A stretch of DNA of 64,000 nt from positions 248,001-312,000 of the forward strand of contig JADJON010000003.1 in assembly GCA_016713765.1 (NCBI GenBank), given 5' to 3'. A program made the position numbers and the translations under genes. Each line of letters opens with the position of its first letter. Positions within the stretch are counted from its first letter, which is position 1. The DNA is from Bacteroidota bacterium (GTDB lineage Bacteria > Bacteroidota > Bacteroidia > AKYH767-A > 2013-40CM-41-45). This document shows positions 26,200 through 35,500 of the stretch, in pieces. The notes beneath the pieces are model-generated. The model saw only the letters and a list, made by a program, of their open reading frames with translations, was not told the DNA's origin and searched no databases.

Positions 26200-27246
26200 A
26201 TGAAACGCGTACTGCTCTACCCGGTCTCCCTTCTCTTAGTCCTGTTTTCCTGTAAAAAGGATGAAGGTAATTTCGTCGCTGCCGGCGGTCCTACTCCCTA
26301 TAGCCTGGTGATTCCGCAGGGATTGCCACAACTGTCGATTCCGGTCGATAATCCGCTCACCGTAGAAGGCGTCTCCTTGGGTAAGCGCCTGTTCTATGAC
26401 CCGATCCTTTCCGGTGACAACACGATCTCCTGCGCTTCCTGCCACCGACAGCAGTACGCTTTTACCGACAGCACCCTGCAATTCAGCATTGGCATCGACC
26501 TGCTGCCGGGAACGCGGAATGCCATGCCGCTCTTCAACCTCGGTTATGCCCGGAACTTTTTCTGGGATGGCGGGGCAACGAATCTGGAATCACAGGTGAT
26601 CGGACCGATCATGAATCCGGTCGAGATGCACGAAGACCTGGCCAATTGCATCGCCGAATTGCAGGCGCATCCGGAATATCCGTTGCTGTTTTACAAGGCT
26701 TTCAAAACAGATTCCATCACGACCGCCTTGCTGATGAAAGCGGTCGCGCAGTTCGAACGGACCATCCTGTCGGCCGGATCGAAGTATGACGCGGTGCAAC
26801 GGGGCCAGGCATCCTTTACGGCAGCCGAGCAACGCGGACTGGATATCTTTACCGACTTCCAGAAAGGCGATTGCACCCATTGCCACACACTGGGAAGCAC
26901 CTTTACCGACTTCGAATACCGCAATACCGGGCTTGATTCGATTGCGGTGGATTCCGGTCGGGCCCGCATCACCCTCCTGCCTGCCGATCTGGGAAGGTTC
27001 AAGACACCATCGTTACGGAACATCGAATTGACGGCTCCTTACATGCACGACGGCCGGTTCCAGACCTTGCAAGAGGTCATGGACCATTACAATACCGGAT
27101 TTCATTACGCCGCCAACCTCGATCCTAACCTGCGCAGCGCGACAAAGGGTCGCATGAGCCAACAGGACATGGATGATGTGATCGCCTTCCTGAAGTCGCT
27201 CACCGATCACTCCCTGCTGACGAATCCCGCGTTCCAGCCGGATTGA
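26200..27246 (+). CDS. di-heme cytochrome c peroxidase family protein, MbnH-like
   Basis: About 348 residues from the ATG at 26200; signal peptide and lipobox VLFSC. It has two c-heme sites, CASCH and CTHCH, with the bacterial cytochrome-c-peroxidase/MauG framework: LFYDPILSGDNTISCASCH, GTRNAMPLFNLGY, FFWDGGATNLESQVIGPIMNP, FKTPSLRNIELTAPYMHDGR and a late axial region GRMSQQDMDDVIAFL. MauG-type relatives (MauG, MbnH) modify partner-protein tryptophans instead of detoxifying peroxide. The MbnP-like protein 8 bp upstream makes MbnH the likelier identity. Plain peroxidase activity remains an alternative. Envelope location is predicted by the lipobox. Confidence 0.9.
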   Translation: MKRVLLYPVSLLLVLFSCKKDEGNFVAAGGPTPYSLVIPQGLPQLSIPVDNPLTVEGVSLGKRLFYDPILSGDNTISCASCHRQQYAFTDSTLQFSIGIDLLPGTRNAMPLFNLGYARNFFWDGGATNLESQVIGPIMNPVEMHEDLANCIAELQAHPEYPLLFYKAFKTDSITTALLMKAVAQFERTILSAGSKYDAVQRGQASFTAAEQRGLDIFTDFQKGDCTHCHTLGSTFTDFEYRNTGLDSIAVDSGRARITLLPADLGRFKTPSLRNIELTAPYMHDGRFQTLQEVMDHYNTGFHYAANLDPNLRSATKGRMSQQDMDDVIAFLKSLTDHSLLTNPAFQPD

Positions 27247-27259
27247 TACGGGAATAAAC

Positions 27260-29452
27260 TTACTTGATGATGAACGGGAATCGGTGTTCCCCGCTAGCTG
27301 ATTTCACCGACAACAGGTAAGCTCCTTCCACAACCTCCGGCAAGGTCACGCGTAAGCCATTTCCGGTTTCACTCCAGTTGCACGAACCAAGTTGTCTGCC
27401 GGTATAATCCAGTAGTGTGATCGACTGCGCAGCCCAAACTCCACTGACGCTCACCATACCAGTCGTCGGGTTGGGATAGACGAAAGCGGATTTGGATGCT
27501 GCATCAGGGACGCCCGTAGTAACTCCAGGATTATCCAACGGATTTACCAGATTGCCGGCCGGATAAAAAACGAGGATCGCAGCCTCCCCTGCAGGTGTTG
27601 ACTGCCCCCAGGAAGGAACCTGTGTAACCGGTATGTCATTTCCTAGTGGAACTCCAGACCCATCGGCCTGTTGTCGTCCGACACCTACGACTCCTCCTTC
27701 CGTTTTGAAAATCCCGAAAAGCTCGGTGTTACCTCCGCCTTGCTGTGTCAGCGTGTCCCATTGGCCGACAATGAGTGAACTGTACAGGGGAGCTGACAGG
27801 TCATTCTTGTATACACGAATAAAGCTGTTCCAGCAACTCAACCCGCCATTACCAGGCTTGACCATTTTCTGGTAGGCATTGGCCGTTGTGATCGTACGGC
27901 GTCCAAGCCCGGTTACACAAACCCAACCCGCGGCAGTCACTTTAAGATTATTCTTCGCAAGGCGTGTTGTGTTCACATCCGGCCATCCGGAATTCGGATT
28001 GGGCCATCCGTCGAGATTGGGGTCGGCCAACGGGGTGCCCAAAGCACCGGTACCTTCCGCATATTCGGCCACATAGGTCGAATGCAGGAGGACTCCGTCG
28101 CTCAGCCGCAACTTACCCAACCAACTGATGTGAATGTTGCCGTTGGTGCCGGTGAAATTATTCTGGAAACCCTGCGCTGAAGGATTAGCCGCAATCACAT
28201 TGCCTTCCCACAGGTTCTCGGTGTTATTGCCATGACAGCGCGCGTCCACGACCAGCGTGTTCACTCCCGATGCGGTAGAGTAATCGATCGCCAGGCCGTC
28301 GATGTATTGATCCGGAATAGACACCATTGTATCACCCGCCGGTGTGATCTCGTGATAAAGTCGGCTCCACCAGCGCAAGGCACCGGATGGGTCCATGGCG
28401 ATAACCGCCGATTCGAAATCAGGACTGCCGGTCGGACCAACCGATTTCATGTTCATGCCGATGTACAAGTCACCGGATCGCCGATCCACAACAATGCTGG
28501 AGCCGCCATATACCGGGCAGCAGGATTCCAGGCTGTATCCTGTATAGCCGGGCGAATTCGTTACCGGGTTGTTTGGATCGCATGGGCCATCGTACAACAC
28601 ATCGAGTGGCCAACGACCCTTCTTCCATCCACCGTTACCATCCGGTTCCGTAAGGTCGTAGTCGTTCTGCGTCCAGGAACGCAGGTCGCAACGTCCCCAT
28701 GCTTTGAGTACGATGCCACTGTAGGCCAGCGAGTCTCGTCCTCCCGGATAGGCGGATGCGGGAAAACCTTTCCACTCGCCACCGGCGACTTTCCAATGCG
28801 TTCTCCAATTCTCCACTACCTTCCGCTCTCCACTCGCATCCAGACAATAGATCGCCGCCCAATCGTATGCATGCGATTGCCCGAGGATGTAGTAGATTTC
28901 ACCGTTGCCATTTACATCCCAGGGATGATAGTCCTTCGGATAACCTTCCGCCCACACCCTGCGAACCCAGCTGAGCGTGGTGGGGACTCCATTCACGAAA
29001 TTGTTATCCAACTTGGCAATGAAATAGCCCCCGTCGTTGGGTTCCGTATCCAGTGTGTTTCCGCTGATGTACAAGTTGCCGGTCGGCTCCCCGGGCGCAT
29101 TGGAGGTCTTGATAAAACGGATGTCTTCCACTGCACCTTGGGGGAAATGGAGGACATGCAGAATCTGCGAAAGGTCAGACGAGAGGTGGAGCAGGTATCC
29201 ATACTTCGATGTACCCAGACCATTGTTGATTCCGGTAGCCGGTAGTACGGCGGTGGGAACTCCCACCGGTAACCAGTTCAGGTCTGTTGCATAGCCGCAT
29301 ACGAGAAACGTCTGATCGGATAGCTGAACGACATCGTAGAATGTTTCATTTCCGGAATTTCCCGCGTAGGTAACAATCGCTTGCTGAGCGGAAGCCGAAC
29401 GCGTCAGTAAGAGGGATACCAGACAAAAGAAGCAGGTGCGAAGCATAAGCAT
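27260..29452 (-). CDS. secreted T9SS protein with SBBP/YD-like beta-propeller-type repeats
   Basis: About 730 residues from the ATG at 29452 (MLMLRTCFFCLVSLLLTRSASAQ, signal peptide). The body is beta-rich with repeated strands such as GNLYISGNTLDT, GEIYYILGQSHA, LYIGMNMKSVGP and WVCVTGLGRR, resembling an SBBP-type or similar propeller. The end, SAFVYPNPTTGMVSVSG...VEGAYLLSVKSASGEH, is a type A T9SS sorting domain. There are no catalytic motifs I recognise. It is convergent with the MbnH-like gene. Role unknown; likely surface-exposed or released. Confidence 0.85.
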   Translation of the reverse strand: MLMLRTCFFCLVSLLLTRSASAQQAIVTYAGNSGNETFYDVVQLSDQTFLVCGYATDLNWLPVGVPTAVLPATGINNGLGTSKYGYLLHLSSDLSQILHVLHFPQGAVEDIRFIKTSNAPGEPTGNLYISGNTLDTEPNDGGYFIAKLDNNFVNGVPTTLSWVRRVWAEGYPKDYHPWDVNGNGEIYYILGQSHAYDWAAIYCLDASGERKVVENWRTHWKVAGGEWKGFPASAYPGGRDSLAYSGIVLKAWGRCDLRSWTQNDYDLTEPDGNGGWKKGRWPLDVLYDGPCDPNNPVTNSPGYTGYSLESCCPVYGGSSIVVDRRSGDLYIGMNMKSVGPTGSPDFESAVIAMDPSGALRWWSRLYHEITPAGDTMVSIPDQYIDGLAIDYSTASGVNTLVVDARCHGNNTENLWEGNVIAANPSAQGFQNNFTGTNGNIHISWLGKLRLSDGVLLHSTYVAEYAEGTGALGTPLADPNLDGWPNPNSGWPDVNTTRLAKNNLKVTAAGWVCVTGLGRRTITTANAYQKMVKPGNGGLSCWNSFIRVYKNDLSAPLYSSLIVGQWDTLTQQGGGNTELFGIFKTEGGVVGVGRQQADGSGVPLGNDIPVTQVPSWGQSTPAGEAAILVFYPAGNLVNPLDNPGVTTGVPDAASKSAFVYPNPTTGMVSVSGVWAAQSITLLDYTGRQLGSCNWSETGNGLRVTLPEVVEGAYLLSVKSASGEHRFPFIIK

Positions 29453-29971
29453 GTGCTGGCAGGATTTACGATGGCGAAATGAGCTCACAATTTATTCTAA
29501 GAAGATCAAAATTCCATCTGGTAACAGCGATTCGTCCGCTGCTGCTTTCACTCTGATATATAAAGCGGGCCCAATCAAACAAATCACCCTTCCTGCTGGA
29601 GCGTTAAGTGTATGTGGTTTAACCAGCAAGAAACGACGCTTTCGGAAGTACATGCCAACTTCGTTTCACCTTAACCAAGATAGAAAACATCCTTTTATTT
29701 AGAACTGTAGAGTAGTCCGACATAATCGCACCGGTGCTGACATCATTACGCAGCGTCATCTTCAAGTTCCAGTTAAACTAGAAACTGCTCCTGTGCCGCA
29801 TACTCTTCTATTCTTAGCCGGGAAAAAGCAGAGTTGGCCAACGAATAACCGGACAAATCAAAGAACCCTTTGCACTCTGATTCCAGACCGGAGAAAACAT
29901 TGAAACGGTCATATGCAGGGTTTCCGGCATGACAATATTCCCGTAAATTAGGCCGAATCAATCCATCTTTC
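29453..29971. other. intergenic region, divergent, AT-rich, no gene seen
   Basis: About 520 bp between the divergent starts at 29452 and 29972. Short reading frames here have no coding character. A weak TAAATTAG (29944-29951; 5 of 6 matches to TAnnTTTG) precedes the rightward gene, without a clear -33 element. I see no RNA gene, operator palindrome or mobile-element end. Confidence 0.6.
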
Positions 29972-32317
29972 ATGAAAGTACGTTTCCTCTGCCTGCTCCT
30001 GCTGAGCTCCCTACTCCTGACTTCCGGATCAAACGCCACCTGCCCCGGTGGCAACAGTGAAGTGATCGTCCAGATCATTCCGGATAATTATCCCAATGAA
30101 ATCAGTTGGGAGATCTACGACATCTCCGGAACCTTACTCGGTTCGGGTGGTCCGGTTGGCGACACGCTTTGTGTACCGTCGAATACCTGCACCCAGTTCA
30201 TCATGCACGACAGCTATGGCGACGGCATCTATGCACCGGGCGGTTACTGGTTGTATATCGACGGAGCGCTAGCCACTTCCGGCAACGCCTTCGGCAGCCA
30301 GGCCACATTCCAGTTCAACTGTCCGCCCGGAGCCTATTGCACCGGGCCGCTGCCGATCAATACCGGCACGTACACCACGCTGTTTGACGATTCCTGGTAT
30401 TCCTTTACACCTGGTCAGACCGGCACCTACAATCTATCCACCTGTACGGGTAACACCTGCAACACCAAGATCTGGGTCTATGACAACTGCCCCGGCTTGC
30501 CCTATCCGGAAGATGCGCCGGGATCCTATGCTTTCAACGACGATTTCTGCGGCACACAGGCCAGCCTGAACGTGATGCTCGTTGCCGGAACACCCTATTA
30601 CTTCCGAATCGGCGACAACAACGACGACTGCAATGGTCCGATCGATTTCTCCTTCAGTTATGTGGGTCCGGTTCAGGGTTGCACCGATCAGAGCGCGTGT
30701 AACTACAATCCGTTAGCCGTGATCGATGACGGCAGTTGTATCTACTTCCCCGATCCGGGCTGTGCAGGACCCGATCTTCGGTTCGATTCCGTTTCGTTCG
30801 TGAGCAGTCTGTCAATGGCCGCTCACAATGCCGCGACCTGCGATGTGGCGGAAGGCTGCGTGACAGGTTACGGTCAGCGCTATGTGCTCCGCTTTACCTC
30901 CAAGATCGACAACATCGGTCCTCAGGATTATTACATCGGCACGCCGCAGACCCAGCCGAACATGTTCAACCTGAACAACTGCCATGGTCATGCCCACTAC
31001 GAAGGCTACGGTGATTATCGCCTGTTCGACCTGAACGGTAACATCGTGCCTGCCGGTCACAAGAACGGATTCTGTGTGATGGACCTCTGCGGCATGGGAC
31101 AGTATAGCTGCGGAAACATGGGTATCTCCTCGGGATGCTATGACGTTTATGGCGCAGGCACCCAATGTCAGTGGCTCGACCTGACCGATGTTCCGGATGG
31201 CGACTACCGTGTGGCGATCATCATCAATGCACGTCACCTGCCCGATGCCCTGGGTCGTTACGAGCAGAATTTCCTGAACAACGCGTTGCAAGTCTGCATC
31301 AACATCACGCGTCCCGCACCGGGTGCCATGCCGAACTTCACGCTCCTGCCTTCCTGTGCGCCCTATGTCGACTGTGCGGGACTTCCAGGCGGTGCCAGTG
31401 AGCCGGATTGTAACGGGATCTGTAACGGACCGGGATATTTTGGCGATACGTACTCCGACCAAACCCTCAACGCCCAGGATGTCGAAACCTACCTCGACAT
31501 GATCCAATCAAGTTTCCCATCGGCCACCTGCTATGACCTCAATGCCGACGGAGAACTATCGGTCATGGATGCCGCGCTGGTGAACTGGTGCCGTAACGGA
31601 AACCCCAACCATCCGGGCGGAAGCGTACACAATCACTGCCAGTTCCCGCGCAGCATCGTCAACCCGAATGATTCCATGGCGTTGACCATTACCGATATCG
31701 ACTTCAGCGCGAATTATCTCGACGTGGCGATCCGCAACCCGCTGTATGGTCTGAAAGGTTATCAGTTCGAAATGAGTGGCATCAACATCAGCAGCGTGGT
31801 TAGTCTTGCCAACCCGGTCGAATTCCCGGTCGACGTACGCTTCCTGACGGGTTCGTCACAAGTCTTCGCCGTCTCCTTGCAGGATTCCATGCTCGATCGT
31901 TCCACCGGCTTCCAGCCGTTGGTCCGGATCTATTTCTCTTCGATCACCGATACTACGATCTGCATCAGTCGGGTAATCGATCTGGTGAATGAAATGGCGG
32001 AAGACGCGACCCCTGTTCTGGAGAATGCCTGCCGTTCCTCGATGACCACTTCGATCGCGCCGATCCTGTCACCGGCCGACATCGCCATCGTACCGAATCC
32101 TGCAAACGATCGTGCATTCATCCATTTGCCGGAAACCGGCAGCCCGCTCACCACGCTTGAGTTACTGGACATGGCGGGTCGCAGCTTCTCCGTACCCGTT
32201 AGTCCATTGCACGATCAATGGTACAGCGCCGACCTGAGCAAGTTGTCGCAAGGAGTCTACCTCCTGCGGATCATGACCCCATCTCAACAAGGTGTAGCGC
32301 GATTGGTCCGACAATAA
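29972..32317 (+). CDS. secreted lysyl-oxidase-domain protein with dockerin-like and T9SS domains
   Basis: A 781-residue exported protein (signal peptide KVRFLCLLLLSSLLLTSGSNA). The order is an N-terminal beta domain, a PPC-like domain (about 120-225), a Cys-rich linker (GCTDQSACNYNP), and a lysyl oxidase catalytic domain at about 265-450. A dockerin/EF-hand-like segment follows (SDQTLNAQDVETYLD, DLNADGELSVMDAAL), then a cohesin-like stretch and a T9SS tail. The lysyl oxidase signature is complete. The copper triad is C-H338-G-H340-A-H342. Lys364 in AGHKNGFC and Tyr393 in YDVYGAGTQCQWLD are the LTQ cofactor pair of human LOX (GHKASFC, YGADIDCQWID). Predicted copper amine oxidase acting on peptidyl lysine or amines outside the cell. 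It lies downstream of copper-handling genes. Confidence 0.92.
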   Translation: MKVRFLCLLLLSSLLLTSGSNATCPGGNSEVIVQIIPDNYPNEISWEIYDISGTLLGSGGPVGDTLCVPSNTCTQFIMHDSYGDGIYAPGGYWLYIDGALATSGNAFGSQATFQFNCPPGAYCTGPLPINTGTYTTLFDDSWYSFTPGQTGTYNLSTCTGNTCNTKIWVYDNCPGLPYPEDAPGSYAFNDDFCGTQASLNVMLVAGTPYYFRIGDNNDDCNGPIDFSFSYVGPVQGCTDQSACNYNPLAVIDDGSCIYFPDPGCAGPDLRFDSVSFVSSLSMAAHNAATCDVAEGCVTGYGQRYVLRFTSKIDNIGPQDYYIGTPQTQPNMFNLNNCHGHAHYEGYGDYRLFDLNGNIVPAGHKNGFCVMDLCGMGQYSCGNMGISSGCYDVYGAGTQCQWLDLTDVPDGDYRVAIIINARHLPDALGRYEQNFLNNALQVCINITRPAPGAMPNFTLLPSCAPYVDCAGLPGGASEPDCNGICNGPGYFGDTYSDQTLNAQDVETYLDMIQSSFPSATCYDLNADGELSVMDAALVNWCRNGNPNHPGGSVHNHCQFPRSIVNPNDSMALTITDIDFSANYLDVAIRNPLYGLKGYQFEMSGINISSVVSLANPVEFPVDVRFLTGSSQVFAVSLQDSMLDRSTGFQPLVRIYFSSITDTTICISRVIDLVNEMAEDATPVLENACRSSMTTSIAPILSPADIAIVPNPANDRAFIHLPETGSPLTTLELLDMAGRSFSVPVSPLHDQWYSADLSKLSQGVYLLRIMTPSQQGVARLVRQ

Positions 32318-32338
32318 GCCAAGCCCACCTGAACTTCC

Positions 32339-32365
32339 AACGCCGGTCTGCTGCAGACCGGCGTT
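32339..32365 (+). terminator. Rho-independent terminator after the lysyl oxidase gene
   Basis: AACGCCGGTCTG (32339-32350) pairs with CAGACCGGCGTT (32354-32365) around a CTG loop, followed by a run of T. A clean intrinsic terminator, 22 bp past the stop. The following 200 bp to 32574 are AT-rich with a weak TAACTTTC -7-like box at 32541-32548. Confidence 0.9.
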
Positions 32366-32574
32366 TTTTTTTCGTCAAACCATGGTGATCGTTCACCAAG
32401 TTACAGCAACAGCTAATACTTAAGCATGATTTAAAAAGTTGAAATTCAGTCGAAAAATCGGGTGTAGTAATTTTTAAAAATTAACACAATGATATTCGTC
32501 CTAATTATTAGCAAACAACCTGATAGCCAGTTAATTTAACTAACTTTCCCGAACTTTTTTGACGGACATTTATC

Positions 32575-35500
32575 ATGAAAACACACGCTACACTCCCAAA
32601 GTGCCGGAATCTCATTTTCTCCGGCATGCACCCCAAACGATTCTACCGGGCTTTCCTCCTCACCCTGATGGTGCTGGGCGGTTCGCTTGCGACTCAAGCT
32701 CAAACCCAGATCACCGACTATGTCTTGTTCGGTGGATTCGGAAACTGCCCCGGCGGTGCAGGTCTTTCCACTCCTCCCTCACCCGGCTGCGCGGTACAAA
32801 TCAATTCCGGTTCCAACATTCAGGCTGGACGTATCGGATCCTATACGTTGGTGAAAACCACCGGAAACGTCTTGATCAATGGCGGCATTCATTCCGGTCG
32901 TACGATTTCGCTTGCGACCAACAACACGGTCACCGGTAACATCACTGCGGCGAACGCCGGCAACGCGTCGGGCAACATCATGTCTGCCGGTTCCAGCACC
33001 GTCATTACCGGCAATATCGACGTCAACGGAAACATTACGATCTCCGGTGGCAGCGTGAATGGAGTGGTTACCCGTCCTTCCGGTAAAACCTATTCGGGCC
33101 CCACGCCAACCGGCGGTGTGGTGACCGCAAGCCCCAACCTGCCTATCCTTCCTGCAGCGCCCACCATCGTCACTTTTCCGGCTGCCGGCACCACGACCAT
33201 CAATTCCACCCGAACGATCACACCGGGAAGTTACGGCAGTGTCTGTCTGAGCGGGAACAAGACCTTGACACTTGCCGGACCGGGAGTCTATGTGTTCAGT
33301 TCCATCCGGAACAGCGGCTCCTTCAACACATTCAAATTCGACTTCCAGAATTCCGCTTCAGGCAACTTTCTGATCTACGTTCACGGCGACATTGACCTGA
33401 ACAAGAACCTGGTCGATATCATCAACGGCGGATCGGCCTCCCGGATATTCACGGAGACGCATGGCACCGGCAGTACCTGTGGTTCAGGACCATTCTCATT
33501 CCTCCTTGCGAACGGAACTTCCGGTAGCCGCCGTAGCCAGTGGATGGGCACCGTTTACGCTCCCTACGCCGGCATCAACGTCGGTACCGGCTCCAACAAT
33601 TACGCTTCGATTACCGGAGCCTTGTGGAGCGGAACACAGGTCAATATCTGTAGCAACGTGACCATCGCGTTCGCTCCTTTCATCCAGTGCAGCACACCGA
33701 ATGTTTCGGCCGGTCTTGATCAGTCACTCACCTGTCTTCAACCATCCGCTTCGTTGAACGGCTCTTCTTCGACAGCAGGCGTGACCTATGCCTGGACATC
33801 GCTGAATGGAAATACGATTACGAATGCCGGCAGCGCCGTAGCTACGGTCAGTGCCGCCGGCACCTATGTCCTCACCGTTACTACTGCCAGCGGCGGTTGC
33901 ACGGCACGCGACACCATGGTGGTAACAAACAATACATCCGCTCCGAATGCGAACGCGGGAGCGGACCAAACCATCACCTGCGGTTCCACCAACGCTTCCC
34001 TCACCGCCTCTTCGACTACCGGCGGCGTGAGCTATTCCTGGAGCGGGCCCTCTATCGTATCCGGTGGTAATAGCGCCAATGCCACGGTCGATGGACCCGG
34101 CACCTATACGGTGACAGTCACCAATACCACCACCGGGTGTACGGCTACCGACCAGGTTCAGGTCGGCCTGAACCAGACCGCTCCCGACGCGGAGGCCGGC
34201 AATACCAACGCCCTTACCTGCACCATTACGGAGCTCGAACTGAAAGGCAGTTCGGCTACCAGCGGAGCACAGTTCAGTTGGACCACGACTAACGGGAACA
34301 TCGTCGCGGATGCCGGAACCGATTCTCCGCTCATCAATGGCATCGGCATGTACTACCTGACGGTTACCGATCCTGCCAACGGCTGTACGGCGATTGATTC
34401 CGTATCCATAGAAGAGGGACCCTGTATTCTGCCGTACTACGTTCCCTGTCCCGGCGGCAAGTACGTCGAAAAGATCGGATGTGAATTGAGCTCGCTTTAC
34501 AACAACTACTCAGTAGGCTCCGATACCATCAGCGATATCTTCACTTTCGCGGAAGACTCCGTGTACATTGAGATCATTTCGATCGAAGGCTTCACCGCAC
34601 AACTGAAGAGCCTGATCTATCAGGCGCCTGGTTATGGGCTTACGGATACGATCCCCAATGGCTTGAACCCCCTGATCATCACAGGGAAATTCCCGATTGC
34701 CAACCTGATCAACCTCACGGTGCCGCCTGCTTCGGATTGGATCAACTACGTCCGTCCGGTCTATCCCGCCCTGAACAACAGTGGTATCGCCCTGTCTCAA
34801 GGTGATAAGGCACAGACCTCCGATCTCGCCCGTGCCGGCTTCCAGTTGGACGGCAGCGGAGTCAAGGTTTGCGTTTTGTCCGACAGCTATAATACGCTGC
34901 CTGGCGACAATGCCAACATCGATGTCTCGAACGGCGACTTGCCCGGTTCCGGCAACCCGTCCGGTCGCAACACACCGGTGCAAGTGCTCAAGGATTATCC
35001 TTATGGCAGCCGTACCGATGAAGGCCGCGCCATGCTTCAGATCGTGCACGATGTCGCACCCGGATCACCGCTCGCGTTCCGCACGGGTGTGATCAGTGAA
35101 GGCGACCTCGCTTCTGGAATCATCGAATGCGCCCAGCAGGGTTGCGACGTAATCGTGGATGATGTGACCTTCCTTACCTCACCGTTCTATCAGGATGGCG
35201 TGATCGCGAAGGCTGTAGATTCCGTTGCGGCAATGGGTGTCACCTATTTCACCTCCGCCGGCAACTTCGGGAACAAATCCTACGAAGGCGCTTTCAGTCC
35301 GATGGTCGCCCCCTTGGGCATCGCAGGTCAGGCGCACGACTTCGGCGGCAACGACAACCTGCTCAGCGTCAGCCTGCCTCCAGGCAACTACACCATTGTG
35401 ATGCAATGGCAGGATTCCATTTACTCGCTTGGCCAGACATCCACCGGTACGGTCAACGATTTCGACATCTACCTAACCAATCAGTACGGCACCCAATACT

